Shown here: positions 1-11,221 of the stretch, piece by piece
Position numbering within the stretch: the stretch's first letter is position 1
Layout: each line of letters begins with the position of its first letter
DNA from: a candidate division SR1 bacterium
GTDB taxonomy: Bacteria; Patescibacteriota; Gracilibacteria; Absconditabacterales; Absconditicoccaceae
Reading direction: 5' to 3'
Length of the DNA: 45,221 nt
Assembly (NCBI GenBank): GCA_007115995.1
Contig: SKJI01000033.1
Span: 1 to 45,221 of the forward strand
Translations under genes and position numbers: made by a program
Notes under the pieces: model-generated
Seen by the model: the letters and a program-made list of their open reading frames with translations, nothing else
Told to the model about the DNA's origin: nothing
Database searches by the model: none

Positions 1-2
1 TC

Positions 3-68
3 AATTATTTTTCTTGTTTTTTTGGTTCCCAACTTGGAACTCATTCTATAGGGGTTTTTTCTAGTCAT
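3..68 (-). CDS. Possible N-terminal start of a gene running off the left edge
   Basis: An ATG at 66-68 on the minus strand opens a frame of about 22 codons to the window edge without TAA or TAG. The peptide is short and very basic (begins MTRKNPYRMSS, followed by several Lys and Arg). A second in-frame ATG lies nine codons in. No clear Shine-Dalgarno site is visible. The fragment is too short to assign; it could be a real gene start or chance. Confidence 0.25.
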   Translation of the reverse strand, partial: MTRKNPYRMSSKLGTKKTRKII

Positions 69-225
69 AGTCTATGTTTATAGATTATTCATAGCTATTC
101 AACTAGTCTAGACCCTTCTATAAAATCAATGAAGCACAAATACATATTATGACACGTATTGAACATAATTATGTGTTTTTATGGGTAATGAACTCTCCTT
201 GTCTCAAATAACTTTTCAGTACTCA

Positions 226-816
226 TTATAAAAAAGGATTTTTCATAGAAAAAGTAAGTATAGGTGTTCACTCATTAATTATTGATCTAGGTAGATCATA
301 AACACTACTATACACTGCATCAATAGAATCAAATACAGCACTATCTCGCTCAAATCAAAGCATTTCAACAACACGCTTTACCTCATACTCGTGCGTTCAT
401 TCAATTTCAAGAACCGGGTCCAAAAACGGTCGCCAATCAATCATAATTGAAACTCAGTCAAAAATCCATAGCTCTCTTTTTGTTTCTTGATAGGCCTTTT
501 GAGTTGCACCAATTGTTCTAAGAAATAATACACCAGTATCAAAATCATCAATCACCAATTCAACTTCTTTTTGTGATGATATATCAGCAACTGCATGATC
601 AAAATACTTATACGACATGGTAACTTGATCTCACTCATCTCTGACTCTGAGATAATGTCATGCTTGAGTTCCATCACCTGGAACAGTAAACGTTACTCTT
701 TTTTGTAGAAATTCTGGTTTTTCACATGACACACCAAGCTGATGAAGTCTATTTCTTATCTGATGAGGATCAACAGCAAGAAACATTGCTTCATACTCAA
801 TAGATACATCACTCAT
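226..816 (-). CDS. CYTH-domain protein (class IV adenylate cyclase / triphosphatase fold)
   Basis: A 196-residue protein with the CYTH triphosphate-tunnel pattern: an N-terminal acidic strand (IEYEAMF near residue 6), a central YLRVRDEGD stretch, a middle KEVELVIDD strand and a C-terminal DPVLEIEG strand. CYTH enzymes hydrolyse or cyclise triphosphate substrates with a metal held by acidic and basic residues lining a barrel. The usual ExExK opening reads EYEAM here, so a lysine expected in the family is replaced by Met. I chose ATG 816 because it begins right before the first CYTH strand; a GTG at 843 in the same frame would add nine residues. Substrate is unknown. A CHAD protein, a frequent CYTH partner, lies far away at 29.6 kb. 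Confidence 0.8.
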
Positions 817-946
817 GTCATTCAATGAATAGTAAAAGGGCACATTTTCTCGAAGTTCATTTATGTATTTTTAGTGTTATGAAATTTCTTATTATACTGA
901 TGAGTAGAACCTTCAGCTGAGATAAATTACTGAGTAATATCTCAAA

Positions 947-1546
947 CTATCATTCTTTATCATTTTCAAACAATCCTTGAAATTCTTTTTCAATTTTCTC
1001 AAATTCACGTTCTTTTTTGGTAACATCTACCTCTTTTTTGATAGACACATCGCTAGCTTTTGTTTGTTTTTTCCAAGCAATTCTTGTTATAGCTAATTGT
1101 CGTGCAATTCAAGCTATCAAATAAATCCCAAGAAAAAGAAACCGTCTTGTTGCTGCAATTCTTGGACTAAAATTTTCACTTATCAAAGTGATTGTGTCTC
1201 ATAAGGTAAATAACATCAATAAAATCAAAAATAAGACAAGTGCATTAGTAATACCAGCATTACTACTATAGCCAAATGTTCTATGCAACCATTGCTTCCA
1301 AGTATAACTACTATTCCACGCTATCAAAAATACTCACGCACAAAAAATTATAAAAAATGTTTTTATCATAGATGTATTTACCAAGGTAAATACCTGTGAT
1401 GTTGTTGAATTAATCTGATCAATTCTGATAAGTGGAGCAAAAATCAAAAAGACAAAGAGTAAAAGAACGTAGACAATAGATGCCTTTTCATGTCATGTAT
1501 ATCTTTGCCATTTATTGAGAGCAGTTGTTGCAAATGCTTTATTCAT
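947..1546 (-). CDS. Small multi-pass membrane protein, unknown
   Basis: A 199-residue protein with about four hydrophobic segments: one after KASIVYV (about residues 23-42), one around MIKTFFIIF, one around ALVLFLILLMLF and one around FLFLGIYLIAGIA. The C-terminal ~45 residues are charged and rich in Lys and Glu, probably a cytoplasmic tail. I do not recognise the family. It lies downstream of fusA on the same strand, but a strong terminator separates the two, so it probably has its own promoter. The last sense codon is TGA (Gly) directly before TAG. Confidence 0.75.
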
Positions 1547-1752
1547 GTAGCATTATAATAATTATATAAAGAAAATACTTTGTTTTCATTGGGATAAAAT
1601 TGTATAGCTCTTTAAGTATATAGTCAATATGCATCATTGTTCAATAGATAATTAAAAAAAATAATTACAATGAAACGATACTCTACGAAGTAAGAGCAGT
1701 AGTACATTGATCGTAAATCTACTCAAAAGTACTGTACTAATAATCCATACAT

Positions 1753-1792
1753 AAAAAAATCCTCTTTTCATTTAGAGTAAAGAGGATTTTTT
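1753..1792 (-). terminator. Rho-independent terminator after fusA
   Basis: An inverted repeat AATCCTCTTT / AAAGAGGATT surrounds a ~12-base loop and is flanked by A-runs and T-runs on the two sides, so it can work in both directions. It lies 24 bases past the fusA stop and most likely ends that transcript. Confidence 0.8.
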
Positions 1793-1815
1793 AGATTGTA
1801 AAATGATTATTACTA

Positions 1816-3945
1816 TTATGCTTCTGGATCAAGACTTCTAACTTTCCCTGATCAAATTCTTTCTTTGATAATCTCATCTGCAACATTACTTGGTACTTGT
1901 TCATACGATCCGAATTGCATAGAATAATTTGCTCTTCATTGAGACAACGATCTTAATGTTGTAGCATATCCAAACATTTCTGACAATGGTACTTTTACTT
2001 TAATCACTGTAGCAGTTCATTTTTGCTCTTGTGATTCGATTCTTCACCTTCTAGAACTCAAATCTCCCATCACATCTCACACATAATCTTCCGGAGTTGT
2101 AACTTCTACATCCATAACTGGTTCTAGTAGTTGAGGACCAGCTTCCTGGAATGCTTTCTTGAAGGCATTATATGCTGCGATCTTAAATGCTATTTCAGAC
2201 GAATCTACTTCATGGTATGAACCATCATATACAGTTACTCTCACATTAATAATTGGATATCATGCCAATAATCATTTTTCTATTGTTTCTTTTGCTCCTT
2301 TATCGACTGCTGGAATATACTCTCTAGGAATTACTCATCACACAATCTCATTAACAAACTCATAATTTACTTGTGCTCAATTTTCATCAGTAACACCTTT
2401 GATTGACTCAAGCTTCAAGTGACAATCTCAGAATTGTCCACGTCATCATGTTTGTCTTTTAAAGACTCATTGAGCTTGAGCTGTTGTAGTAATCGTTTCT
2501 CTATATGATACTTGTGGGGCTCATGTGGTTACTTCAACTTTATGCTCTCTTTTGAGTCTATCTACAATAATTTCAAGATGTAACTCTCCCATACCTGCAA
2601 TAATTGTCTGTCCTGTTTCTTCATCAGTAAAGTACTTAAATGATGGATCTTCACTTCATAACTTATTGAGAGCAATACCTAATTTTTCTTGATCTTTTTT
2701 AGAGTTTGGTTCAATAGCTAGAGAAATTACTGGCTCTGGGAAGTTCATTTGCTCCAAAATGACTGGAGATTTTTGATCACACAGTGTGTTTCATGTTTTT
2801 GTATCTTTAAGACCTAGAAATGCACAAATATGTCATTCTGAAATTGATTTAATCTCTTCTCTCTTATTTGAATGCATCAACATCAAACGTCAGACTCTTT
2901 CTTTTGCTCATGTTATAGGATTCAACAATGTGTCTCAAGTATTAATTGTCCCTGAATAAACTCTCACATACGTCAATGTTCAAACAAATGGATCTGTCAT
3001 AATTTTAAAAGCGATTGCTGAAGCTGGCTGACCTTTCCCAGGTTCTCTACTCATTTCTTCTTCCTCATTATCTGGGTTTACTCATTTAATTTCACCTCTA
3101 TCAATAGGACTTGGAAGATATGCTACAGCAGCATCGAGTACTAATTGTACTCCAGCATTTTTTAATGCAGAACCACATAAAATAGGGTAAAGCTCATTTG
3201 CAATAGTTCACGCTCTAATTGCTTTTTTGATTTCTTCAACACTAATATCTTCTCCTTCAAGATATTTCATAGCTACATCATCATCAAATCATGAGATTTT
3301 TTCTATCATTGCTTCTCTAGCAATTTCAACCTCATCTTTCATCGAGTCTGGTAGGGGTTTTTCCACTTGTACTTCACCATGCGAACCTTCGAATTCATAA
3401 TATTTCAACTCTACAAGATCAACTATACCTTGAAACTCACTTCCTGCTCAGTTAGGGATTTGAATTGGAATTCCTTTATCTGTTAATTTTGTTGCAATAG
3501 AATCGACTGACATTTGAAAGTCAGCTCAAATTTTATCCATCTTGTTGACAAATGCAATTCTTGGCACATTATACCTGTCGGCCTGTCTCCACACTGTTTC
3601 AGATTGTGGTTCTACTCACTGTGATCCATCAAATACAGCAACTCATCCATCCAAAACACGCAAAGAACGCTCTACTTCTACTGTAAAGTCTACGTGTCCT
3701 GGCGTATCAATAATATTGATATGATAATCTTTCCAGAAACATACTGTTGTCGCAGATGTAATAGTGATTCATCTTTCTTGTTCTTGCTCCATCCAGTCCA
3801 TTGTTGCAGCACCATCGTGTACTTCTCCAATCTTGTGGTTTATTCAAGTATAAAACAAAATTCTTTCTGTTGTAGTAGTTTTTCACGCATCAATATGTGC
3901 AATAATACCAATATTACGCACCATATGCAAAGGTTTTCAAGACAT
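1816..3945 (-). CDS. fusA: Translation elongation factor G
   Basis: A 709-residue GTPase that drives translocation on the ribosome; the usual length is about 700. G1 reads AHIDAGKTTTTE (residues 16-27) with its Gly encoded by TGA. G2 lies in QERGITITSA, G3 is DTPGHVDF, and G4 is FVNKMDK. The later domains are continuous, including SYRETI with a TGGRGQFGD stretch typical of domain IV, and domain V motifs such as [20 protein letters not shown]. The ATG at 3943-3945 gives a normal EF-G N-terminus. Placed directly downstream of gatC on the same strand (74 bases apart), with its own terminator behind it. TGA and GGN codons for Gly are mixed throughout, which makes it a good anchor for the code assignment. 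Confidence 0.98.
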
Positions 3946-4019
3946 AGTATAATAATTAAAAAAACAAAAAAATATAACGAACGCAACTATAGTAAAAATC
4001 GTTCTCGTTGCAAGTGTTC

Positions 4020-4304
4020 TTACTGTTCGTTTGTAGACGTTTCCAAAACAATCATATTATCTTCTTTCGGATGATCAACATTATGAAAAAAATCTTCCCT
4101 ACTCATACTATCGTGCAATCATGATTGTAAATGTACACAATGCTCAGTATGAGCGACTTGCTCACAACACTCGTACTCTTGAATTGTATCAATCATCGCA
4201 ATAATTTTATCAACCTGTCCAAGTAATGTTTGATACTCTGGATCGTTTGGATCTAGTCACGTCATTTTTGAGAGTTTTTCCAGATCACTCTGAGGAATTG
4301 TCAT
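4020..4304 (-). CDS. gatC: Asp-tRNA(Asn)/Glu-tRNA(Gln) amidotransferase subunit C
   Basis: A 94-residue protein with the GatC pattern: an N-terminal helix (LEKLSKMTGLDP), a central helix GQVDKIIAMIDTIQEYE, and a C-terminal tail SREDFFHNVDHPKEDNMIVLE that matches the conserved region which wraps around GatA. GatC holds the GatAB complex together; the complex amidates misacylated Glu-tRNA(Gln) or Asp-tRNA(Asn). GatA and GatB are not in this window. The match rests on length and tail pattern rather than on catalytic residues. Confidence 0.75.
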
Positions 4305-4467
4305 GATAGATAAGAGTATAAATAGATGTATTGTAGTTATATAAAGGATGAATACAAGAGAAGAGAAGATAAGTGATTAATTACTCAACAAATAAATTGT
4401 CATCACAATCACTTGAGATTCTCAACAATCATCATATACTCACGAGTAGTAGTTTCTAGCACCCATC

Positions 4468-5838
4468 ATGACACTTACCAACCGACTCAACACGCATAAC
4501 AATATCGCAATTCTCTGATATGGACTCGAAGGAAGATCGACGCATAACTTTTTGCTCAAGCATGGTATCGACAACGAACAGATTACTATTCTTGATAAAA
4601 ATCCTGCGTGTGCCGTGCCTGCATCGACACGTGCTATACTCTGAGACAACTACTGTGATGATATTGATCAGTACGATCTTGTCTTCAAAGCACCATGAAT
4701 TACCAGAGCATTGATAGAACCGATACTTTCAGTACCATTTAAAAAAATTCCATGGAGTTCACAGACACAGCTTTTCTTTGAACGATACGAAGGACCAACA
4801 ATCTGAGTAACCTGAACAAAAGGAAAAACTACTACCGTGACGATCTTGCACGAAATATTTAAGCATGCATGATATCATGCTGTATTATGATGAAACGCAT
4901 GACACCCAATTCTTGATCTGATTGATTTTGAACATCCTCCTGAGATCGTTATCTACGAACTGTCTAGCTTTATGCTTGATGCAATACAACAAAGCAACTA
5001 TACGCTCGATATCGGACTATTTACGAGTTTTTTTCATACACACGAGAAAGAACATGGGAGTATTGCAGCATATAAACAAGCAAAACGAACAATAGCATCC
5101 CATGCAAAAACACTCATTCTCTGAAAACAAGTAGTCGAAGCATATGGACGACAACCTGATGAGCTCCCTAATAATACGGTTATTTTTTGAAAAAACACAG
5201 CACGAGACTATGATGAGCAGTATATTTATCAGAACCAAACGCAATATATCGACCATCGTGCATTCCGTTTACCTTGAGTGCACAATCTTTACAATCTCGC
5301 AGCGGTCTGTGCAACGGTCGAGCAGGCTTCCACGCTTGGATATACTGAGCTAAAAGCATCACTTGAACATTGCGTTGCCACGTTTCAGTGAGTAGAGCAT
5401 AGAATCGAGTATGTCGCAACCAAAAACTGACTACACTGGTACAACGATGCTATTGCAACGACGCCAGAAGCGACCTGTGCAGCGATTGAGGCGTTCCAAG
5501 AGAACGTGTGATGCTTGCTCTATGGATGAATAGAATGACCATACGATCATGGTCTGATTATCTCGCTAATTGAAACCTACTCAATCAATGTGCTCGTGCT
5601 CTTTCCAGATACCGGCCACCATATCCGTGCAGCAGTCGGAGACAATCCTGCGTTTCATATCCTCGAGACGAGATCGATGGACGAGGCAGTTGCCTTTGCA
5701 AATAAACATACACCAAACAATAGTATTGTTCTGCTCTCGTGTGGATCACCAAGTTTTAGTTGTCGGTCGTGATTCAAAGAAAAATGAACGCTTTTTAAAC
5801 AAGCAGTCTATGCACTCCCTGAAGAAAAATCCATTTAA
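4468..5838 (+). CDS. murD: UDP-N-acetylmuramoyl-L-alanine--D-glutamate ligase
   Basis: A 456-residue Mur ligase adding D-Glu to UDP-MurNAc-L-Ala in the cytoplasm. The N-terminal Rossmann domain starts IAILGYGLEGRS; the ATP P-loop GVTGTKGKTTT is at residues 113-123 with both first glycines encoded by TGA. The central domain has GGNAGHP and YELSSFMLD. The C-terminal domain has NDAIATTPEAT and LLSCGSPSF-KEKGTLFK, which are specific to MurD within the Mur family. Start ATG 4468 follows an in-frame TAG closely. It probably forms an operon with the TPP enzyme 18 bases downstream. Codons such as CTC, ATC and GTC are commoner here than in the genes at the right of the window. Confidence 0.95.
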
Positions 5839-5856
5839 TACCTAATAAAATACCAT

Positions 5857-7467
5857 ATGAATGCAGCACAATTATTTGTCTCATGTTTGGAATGACATGC
5901 AATCGAGTATATTTTTTGAGTACCTTGAGAAGAAAATCTTGATCTCCTCGAAGCAATTCGCACCTCATCAATCAAGCTTATTGTCACAAGGAACGAACAG
6001 ACTGCAGTGTTTATGGCAGCAACATACGGCAGACTCACTTGAAAAGCATGAGTCGCACTCTCTACACTCTGACCGGGAGCAACGAATATGATCACTGGGA
6101 TTGCTCATGCACAACTTGGATGAATGCCAGTATTAGTCATCACAGGACAAAAACCAATCAAAAAATCAAAACAAGCAAAGTTCCAAATCATTGACCAAGT
6201 TGCGTTGATGAAACCAATTACAAAATTCACCACTTCTATCGTCGATCCATCGAGAGTACCGAACCTAGTCGCATATGCACTCCAAATTGCAGAAGAAGAA
6301 AAGCCAGGAGCAGTGCATATTGAACTCCCAGAAGATATAGCCAGAGAAGATGCATCATGAATACTCCCAATCACAAAAGAAAAACTCAGAAGACCAATCC
6401 CAGATCTAAAAGCTATACAACGCATTATAGACAAACTCAAGCACGCATCAACACCACTCATCCTTGTGTGAGCATGAGCAAATAGAAAAAGAGTAACCAC
6501 CTATCTCTGAGCATTTATCAAACAGTATAATATTCCTTTTTTCTGCTCACAGATGTGAAAAGGTGTCTTGGACGAGCGTATGGATCAGTATATCGGAACA
6601 GCAGCACTAACGAGTAATGATTATATTCACACTGCAATCCAAAAAGCAGACTGTATCATCGCAGTTGGGTATGATATTATAGAAAAACCAGTGCACCTTT
6701 TTTCTACAGAAAACCACGAACTTATTCATATTAACTTCTTTGCAGCAGAGTACGACACACTATATCAACCATCATTACAAGTCGTCTGAGATATAGGAAA
6801 CATCTTCTGGCAGCTCTCACAACAACAAATACAAATAGATCATTGGCATTTCGAAGCACTTTACGACGCAGCACAACACGCCAAAGAACAACACACCAAA
6901 ACACTCAAAGCTCATAATAAGCACGAACAGATGATGCCATGAAGACTTATCAGTGAGATTCGCTCAGTATTAGATGATGATGATATCGTTGCGCTTGATA
7001 ACGGACTCTACAAAGTATGGTTTGCTAGAAACTACCCAACTTACTCCCCAAACACTCTGCTGCTCGATAACGCACTTGCAACGATGTGAGCATGATATGC
7101 AATCGCAACAAGTGCAAAACTCCTCAACCCAGATAAGCATGTTATTGCAGTAGTCGGTGACTGATGAATTGTCATGAATCTGTGAGATCTCGAAACGGTT
7201 GTCAGACTTAGACTCAATATCACTATCATCATTCTCAACGACAACGCATACGGTATGATCAAGTGGAAACAAAACGATCAACACATGCCATCGTATTGAC
7301 TCGATCTTGCCAACCCTGATTTTGTCGTACTAGCAAAAAGTTTCTGAGCATATGGACACTTCGTAGACAGTCCAGATATGTTCACTCCAACCCTCCAAAA
7401 AGCACTTCAAGAAGATGGACTGAGTATTATAGAACTACCGTTTATCTATCCTGAGAGTTTTGAGTAG
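5857..7467 (+). CDS. Acetolactate-synthase-like thiamine-diphosphate enzyme, large subunit
   Basis: A 536-residue ThDP enzyme of the acetolactate synthase large-subunit type, which condenses two pyruvates to acetolactate. The N-terminal PYR domain has FGVPGEENLD, the catalytic Glu in TRNEQTA, GRLTGKAGVALSTLGPGATN and ITGQKPIKKSKQ. A central domain follows, then the PP domain with the ThDP/Mg motif GDGGIVMNLGDLETV ending in LNDNAYGMI. No small regulatory subunit and no ilvC or ilvD is nearby, so it may act as a stand-alone catabolic enzyme (acetoin or pH balance) or on another 2-oxo acid; the exact substrate is inferred from family only. Start ATG 5857 lies 18 bases after murD. Confidence 0.88.
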
Positions 7468-7540
7468 GGAGAATATTTTCCATTAGCATTCAAACACCAA
7501 AACTATATAGTAAACACATTTTATCAATCAATATACGATT

Positions 7541-8041
7541 ATGCATACTACAATTACAACATCACAATGAACAATCAATCTGACACTCTATCCAGATCAT
7601 GCGCCTATGACGGTGACAAACTTTGTTGTGTTATCTCAGCAGTGATTTTATGACGGTCTGACATTTCATCGTGTGATAGAAGAGTTTATGATTCAGTGAT
7701 GATGCCCAGTTGGAAATTGAACAGGATGACCAGGATATTCCTTTCATGATGAGTTTCATGCAGAACTTCGTCACAACTGACCATGAATACTCTCTATGGC
7801 AAACTCATGACCAAATAGTAATGGAAGTCAGTTTTTTATTACGCATACTGAAACAGCGCGACTTGATGATAAACATACAATCTTTGGTTCAGTCGTAAGT
7901 CAACAAGACCAAGATATCGTCAATAGTATCAAACAAAACGATATCATAAAAACCATAACAATCAACGATGATCCTACATCGCTACTCACTGACATGGATG
8001 AGTTTGTACAAAGCATTTTATGAGCACTCAAGAAACAATAA
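7541..8041 (+). CDS. Cyclophilin-type peptidyl-prolyl cis-trans isomerase
   Basis: A 166-residue cyclophilin. It keeps the signature FYDGLTFHRVIEEFMIQGG (active-site Arg in FHRV, then FMIQGG), the GGPGYSF-DEF stretch and NGSQFFITH, all typical of bacterial peptidyl-prolyl isomerases. Glycines in MIQGG come from two consecutive TGA codons. No signal peptide is seen, so it probably acts in the cytoplasm. The C-terminal 30 residues are not part of the core fold. Transcribed in line with murD and the TPP enzyme; a repeat element starts six bases after its stop. Confidence 0.93.
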
Positions 8042-8047
8042 TATTAA

Positions 8048-8200
8048 GTAACCTCTAAAAAATTACTTGTAAACGCTTATATACAACAAGTAAGTATCGG
8101 CGTATTTAATCGATTATATGTAAAAGAGAGTTTCCTTGAGGAATATCCTCATGCGGGGAAAATTGAATTTCTTCAAATTTTATCCCTTTTTCAGACCTTC
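8048..8200 (+). repeat. 155-bp-family intergenic element, copy A
   Basis: A 153-bp element between the cyclophilin and BdbC-like genes. A core of about 75 bases (from TGTAAACGCTTATATACAAC near 8067 to TTCCTTGAGGAA) is essentially identical, in reverse orientation, to copy B at 15.7 kb. Its ends, GTAACCTCTAAAAA and the reverse complement GAAGGTCTGAAAAA, match the imperfect terminal inverted repeat GGAANNTCTGAAAA of copies B-D. It ends five bases before the next start codon, so it must supply or replace the leader of that gene. Confidence 0.8.
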
Positions 8201-8204
8201 TATA

Positions 8205-8666
8205 ATGAACAAAAAAGAAACTATACTCCTTCGAACTATCACACTCGTTGCAGCTCTTGCTACGATATGATCACTCTATTATTGATGGTATGGAGATCCA
8301 TTTGAGAACATGCGTACATGACAGCGATTTAATCCACTCAATGCAATCCCTGCATGCACGATTTGTTGGTATATTAGAATTTTTCAATACCCGATTGTTT
8401 TGCTGAGCGCACTAGGATTACTCTACAACGACCGCTTTGTTGCACCGCGTTATATTTTGCCGTTAGCAGTATGATGATTTCTCCTCAGTCTGTACAAATA
8501 CGCTCTAGAATCGTGATGGGTCCAAGAATCGTGAACATGCTCTCCCTCTTGAGTGTGATGCTCTACAACCTACATCGAATATTTATGATTTCTGACCATG
8601 CCGCTCATGGCTATGAGTGTTTTTGTCGTCATTATGATCTGTTGCCTGCATTTTTATAAAAAATAA
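8205..8666 (+). CDS. DsbB/BdbC-like thiol oxidoreductase, membrane
   Basis: A 153-residue protein with four hydrophobic segments and two Cys pairs typical of the disulfide-bond-formation protein B family: CTIC in PACTICWYIR after the first membrane helix and CSPSGVGC in the second external loop before EYLGFLTMPLM. Such proteins reoxidise a secreted DsbA-like thiol oxidase and pass electrons to quinone. No DsbA partner is in the window, though the flavoprotein directly downstream (5-base gap) is NADH:quinone-reductase-like, which fits a membrane redox theme. The start codon sits five bases past repeat copy A. Confidence 0.85.
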
Positions 8667-8671
8667 CAAGC

Positions 8672-9742
8672 ATGAACGAACAAACCCCAAAACGCGTTGT
8701 GATTATATGAGCAAGTTTTGCGTGACTATCAGTTGTCCTTAAACTCCGTAGACGCTTATGAAAAAACGTCGATATCAAACTCTTTGATGGTCGTGACCAA
8801 TTTTGCTATATTCCCTGATTACATGAATGAATCAACAATCCACAATATATACCAAGTTTACTCTTTCCAATCAGCCAATATTATCCAGAATTTATCAATG
8901 AAACCGTGACTACAGTAACCGATAACACAATAACCACAGCCTCGTGAATCACGCATAATTTTGATTATTGTGTTATTGCGACATGATCTCGCACGAACTT
9001 TTACAACAATAAAGAACGAGAAGAACATTGATATACGATGCGTTATTTGGAAGACTTACTTGTCGTCAATGAAAAGCTCAAAGAGCCAGAAACTAAGCAT
9101 ATCACTGTGATTTGATGATGATATACTGGTGTAGAAGTCGCCTCCACTATCGCTCAAACTAAAAGACCAGATCAGTCAGTGCGTATCATTCATTCTGGCC
9201 CAAGACTGTTCCATCGTTTGTGACCATCAATTAGTAAGCAAGCTATTAAACGACTTGAAAAACACAACGTAGAAGTCGTGATCAACAAAAAAGTACACAC
9301 CATCAATCCTACAACACTCAGTACAGAAGATGGAGCAGTCTATCCATCAAACCTCACAATCGTCAGTGCATGAATCAGTATTAACGATGAACTCATCGAT
9401 CCCAAACGAACCTTCCAAAAACAATATCATAGTGAAGAAAATGATCGTATTTTCCTCTGTGGAGATGTTGCAGTTCATGGACTATTAACTACCGCACACA
9501 ATGCGATGATGGAGTGAAGAAGAGTCTGAGACTTGATAGCTGATCGCATCAAGTGAATCAGATGAGAGTACAGTCCGATTTTTGACCGAGACAAACTTGC
9601 GATTGCCCTTGGAACGCGTGACGGTATTGTTACTGACTGAAAACACGGAATCTATTTCCCCCGACTGACATGATTTGCAAAGAAAGTGATTCAGCACAGA
9701 GTGCTCATTGAGTTTAAGTACAAAATTATGTTTTGGATATAA
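8672..9742 (+). CDS. FAD-dependent NAD(P)H oxidoreductase, NDH-2-like
   Basis: A 356-residue flavoprotein with two Rossmann motifs: RVVIIGASFAGLSVVLKLR at the N-terminus binds FAD, and HITVIGGGYTGVEVAST near residue 150 binds NAD(P)H. A final FAD contact is seen in RIFLCGDVA, followed by TTAHNAMMEG. This order is that of type II NADH dehydrogenases and related apoptosis-inducing-factor-like enzymes. No C-terminal membrane helix pair is obvious, but the last residues (KYKIMFWI) are hydrophobic and could touch the membrane. Three consecutive TGA codons encode the GGG of the second motif. Likely cotranscribed with the BdbC-like gene. Confidence 0.87.
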
Positions 9743-9750
9743 GGAACACC

Positions 9751-10440
9751 ATGAACACGCCAGTATGATTCTATTGTGATGAAGTATGACGCGGTCCGCT
9801 TGCCTGACCAGTAACAGTTTGTGTCACGCTTCCAGTATCGGTACCAGACACACAACAATATATTGACAGCAAACAACTCACAGCTCAAAAAAGAGCTATC
9901 CTCTTCCAACAATGCAACATACTCACGCAAAAGAAACAACTCTACTACGGCATCTGAACACAGTCAGCCCAACAGATAGACAATCACTGAATCATCAAAG
10001 CACTCCAAACAGCGACACTCCACGCAGTGTTCAAGGTGGTTCGTAGTTTTTTGCTCTGAGCGTGATATGCTCTGCCAAACGAACTCCCTACCAGACCATC
10101 AATCAAAGCAACCAACACACTACTTGCAATGCTACAGAAAATCACGTCTTGCAGCTGACTGTTGATCGACTGAAATCATACATTTGGAGTTGATAAACTC
10201 CTTACTCTCCCAGTTGATACGCTCATCAAGTGAGATCAACGCAATCATTATATCGCTATGGCGAGTATCATTGCAAAAGAAACAAGAGATGCCTATATGA
10301 TCAAACAAGCAAAACGCTATCCTCACTACTGATTCGAAACCAACAAATGATATGGTACTGCAACACACAGAGCAGCAATCAAGATTCACTGATTAAGTAA
10401 ATTACATAGACAGTCATTTTGTCGTGGTATTGTTGGATAA
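9751..10440 (+). CDS. rnhB: Ribonuclease HII
   Basis: A 229-residue RNase HII, which cuts RNA primers and single ribonucleotides out of DNA. The N-terminal DEVGRGPLAGPV carries the first two acidic catalytic residues; DSKQLT, LIDGNHTFG (third acidic residue) and KGDQRNHYIAMASIIAKETRD (fourth acidic residue, conserved Ser) follow in the normal order, then HYGFETNKGYGT. An AAGGA stretch sits six bases before ATG 9751, one of the clearer ribosome-binding sites here. The gap after the upstream gene is eight bases, so it is likely cotranscribed. Confidence 0.96.
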
Positions 10441-10502
10441 TGTTTCCCTATTTAGCAAACCCCATCCTTGAAAACTACCAAACAATTACTATACTCATTG
10501 GT

Positions 10503-11147
10503 ATGAACAGAGATACAACAATCTTACAAGTCACATGACTCTTTGTTGTTATAGCAATACTTGGTATTGCAATTTTCAATAAACAATCAGCTTCATCAAG
10601 CTGACAACAACCAAATATTCAGCAGGTTCAAGAAGCTGATACGCAGCAGTGACCAACCGATACCAATGAAGTAGTTGTGAGAGAAGAGCCATGATCATTG
10701 ATTACAAACTCATTTGCTGAAAGAATGAATTCACCAAATACTAATCTCGTCAAGTCATACTTTGCAGCACTTGCAAGAAGAGACTATACACAAGCGTGTG
10801 ACTTACTCTCCAACGACAGGTGCGCATGATCCAGACCAGGTGCTGTAGAAAACTTCTCAAGAATGTTTAAAAACATGGTCAACTGATATGAATACGTCAA
10901 TATCAAAGATTTTGGTATTGTTGCGCCAAGCTGAAAACAAGTTGTTTGTGTCAAGTATTCGTATAGACTCAGAAACGATGCAAATCCATGACTTATTTCA
11001 GAAATTGCGAGTTTCTATCTCGATCAAGTAGACTGATCGTTACGCATTACTGATCGTGTCTGCGAAAAATTCTACAAAGAATGACATGGAGTCAGACCAT
11101 GCCCACTCCAAGCCAATGCCATTTTCTGTGAAGGGCTGATAAAGTAA
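10503..11147 (+). CDS. Membrane-anchored protein of unknown function
   Basis: A 214-residue protein with one N-terminal hydrophobic helix (GLFVVIAILGIAIF, about residues 12-25), a Gln/Ser/Thr-rich linker to about residue 70, and a C-terminal soluble domain. That domain begins NLVKSYFAALARRDYTQACDLLS, a pattern seen in small NTF2-like or lumazine-like exported domains, and holds several Cys (ACDLL, DRCAG, VVCVKY, VCEKF, CPLQ, IFCEG) that could form disulfides outside the cell. Nearby BdbC-like oxidase gives a plausible source of these bonds; that link is inference. Start ATG 10503 gives a clean anchor. Confidence 0.75.
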
Positions 11148-11221
11148 GATGATTGCGTCACAATTGTTGGAGTTGTTCGTACTCTCTCTATCAGCATTAT
11201 AACTCTACCATCATAAACAAT

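Noticed and set aside
3694-4074. Plus-strand 126-residue ORF over fusA
   Set aside because: Shadow of fusA and gatC on the opposite strand; its sequence is low-complexity and unlike any family.
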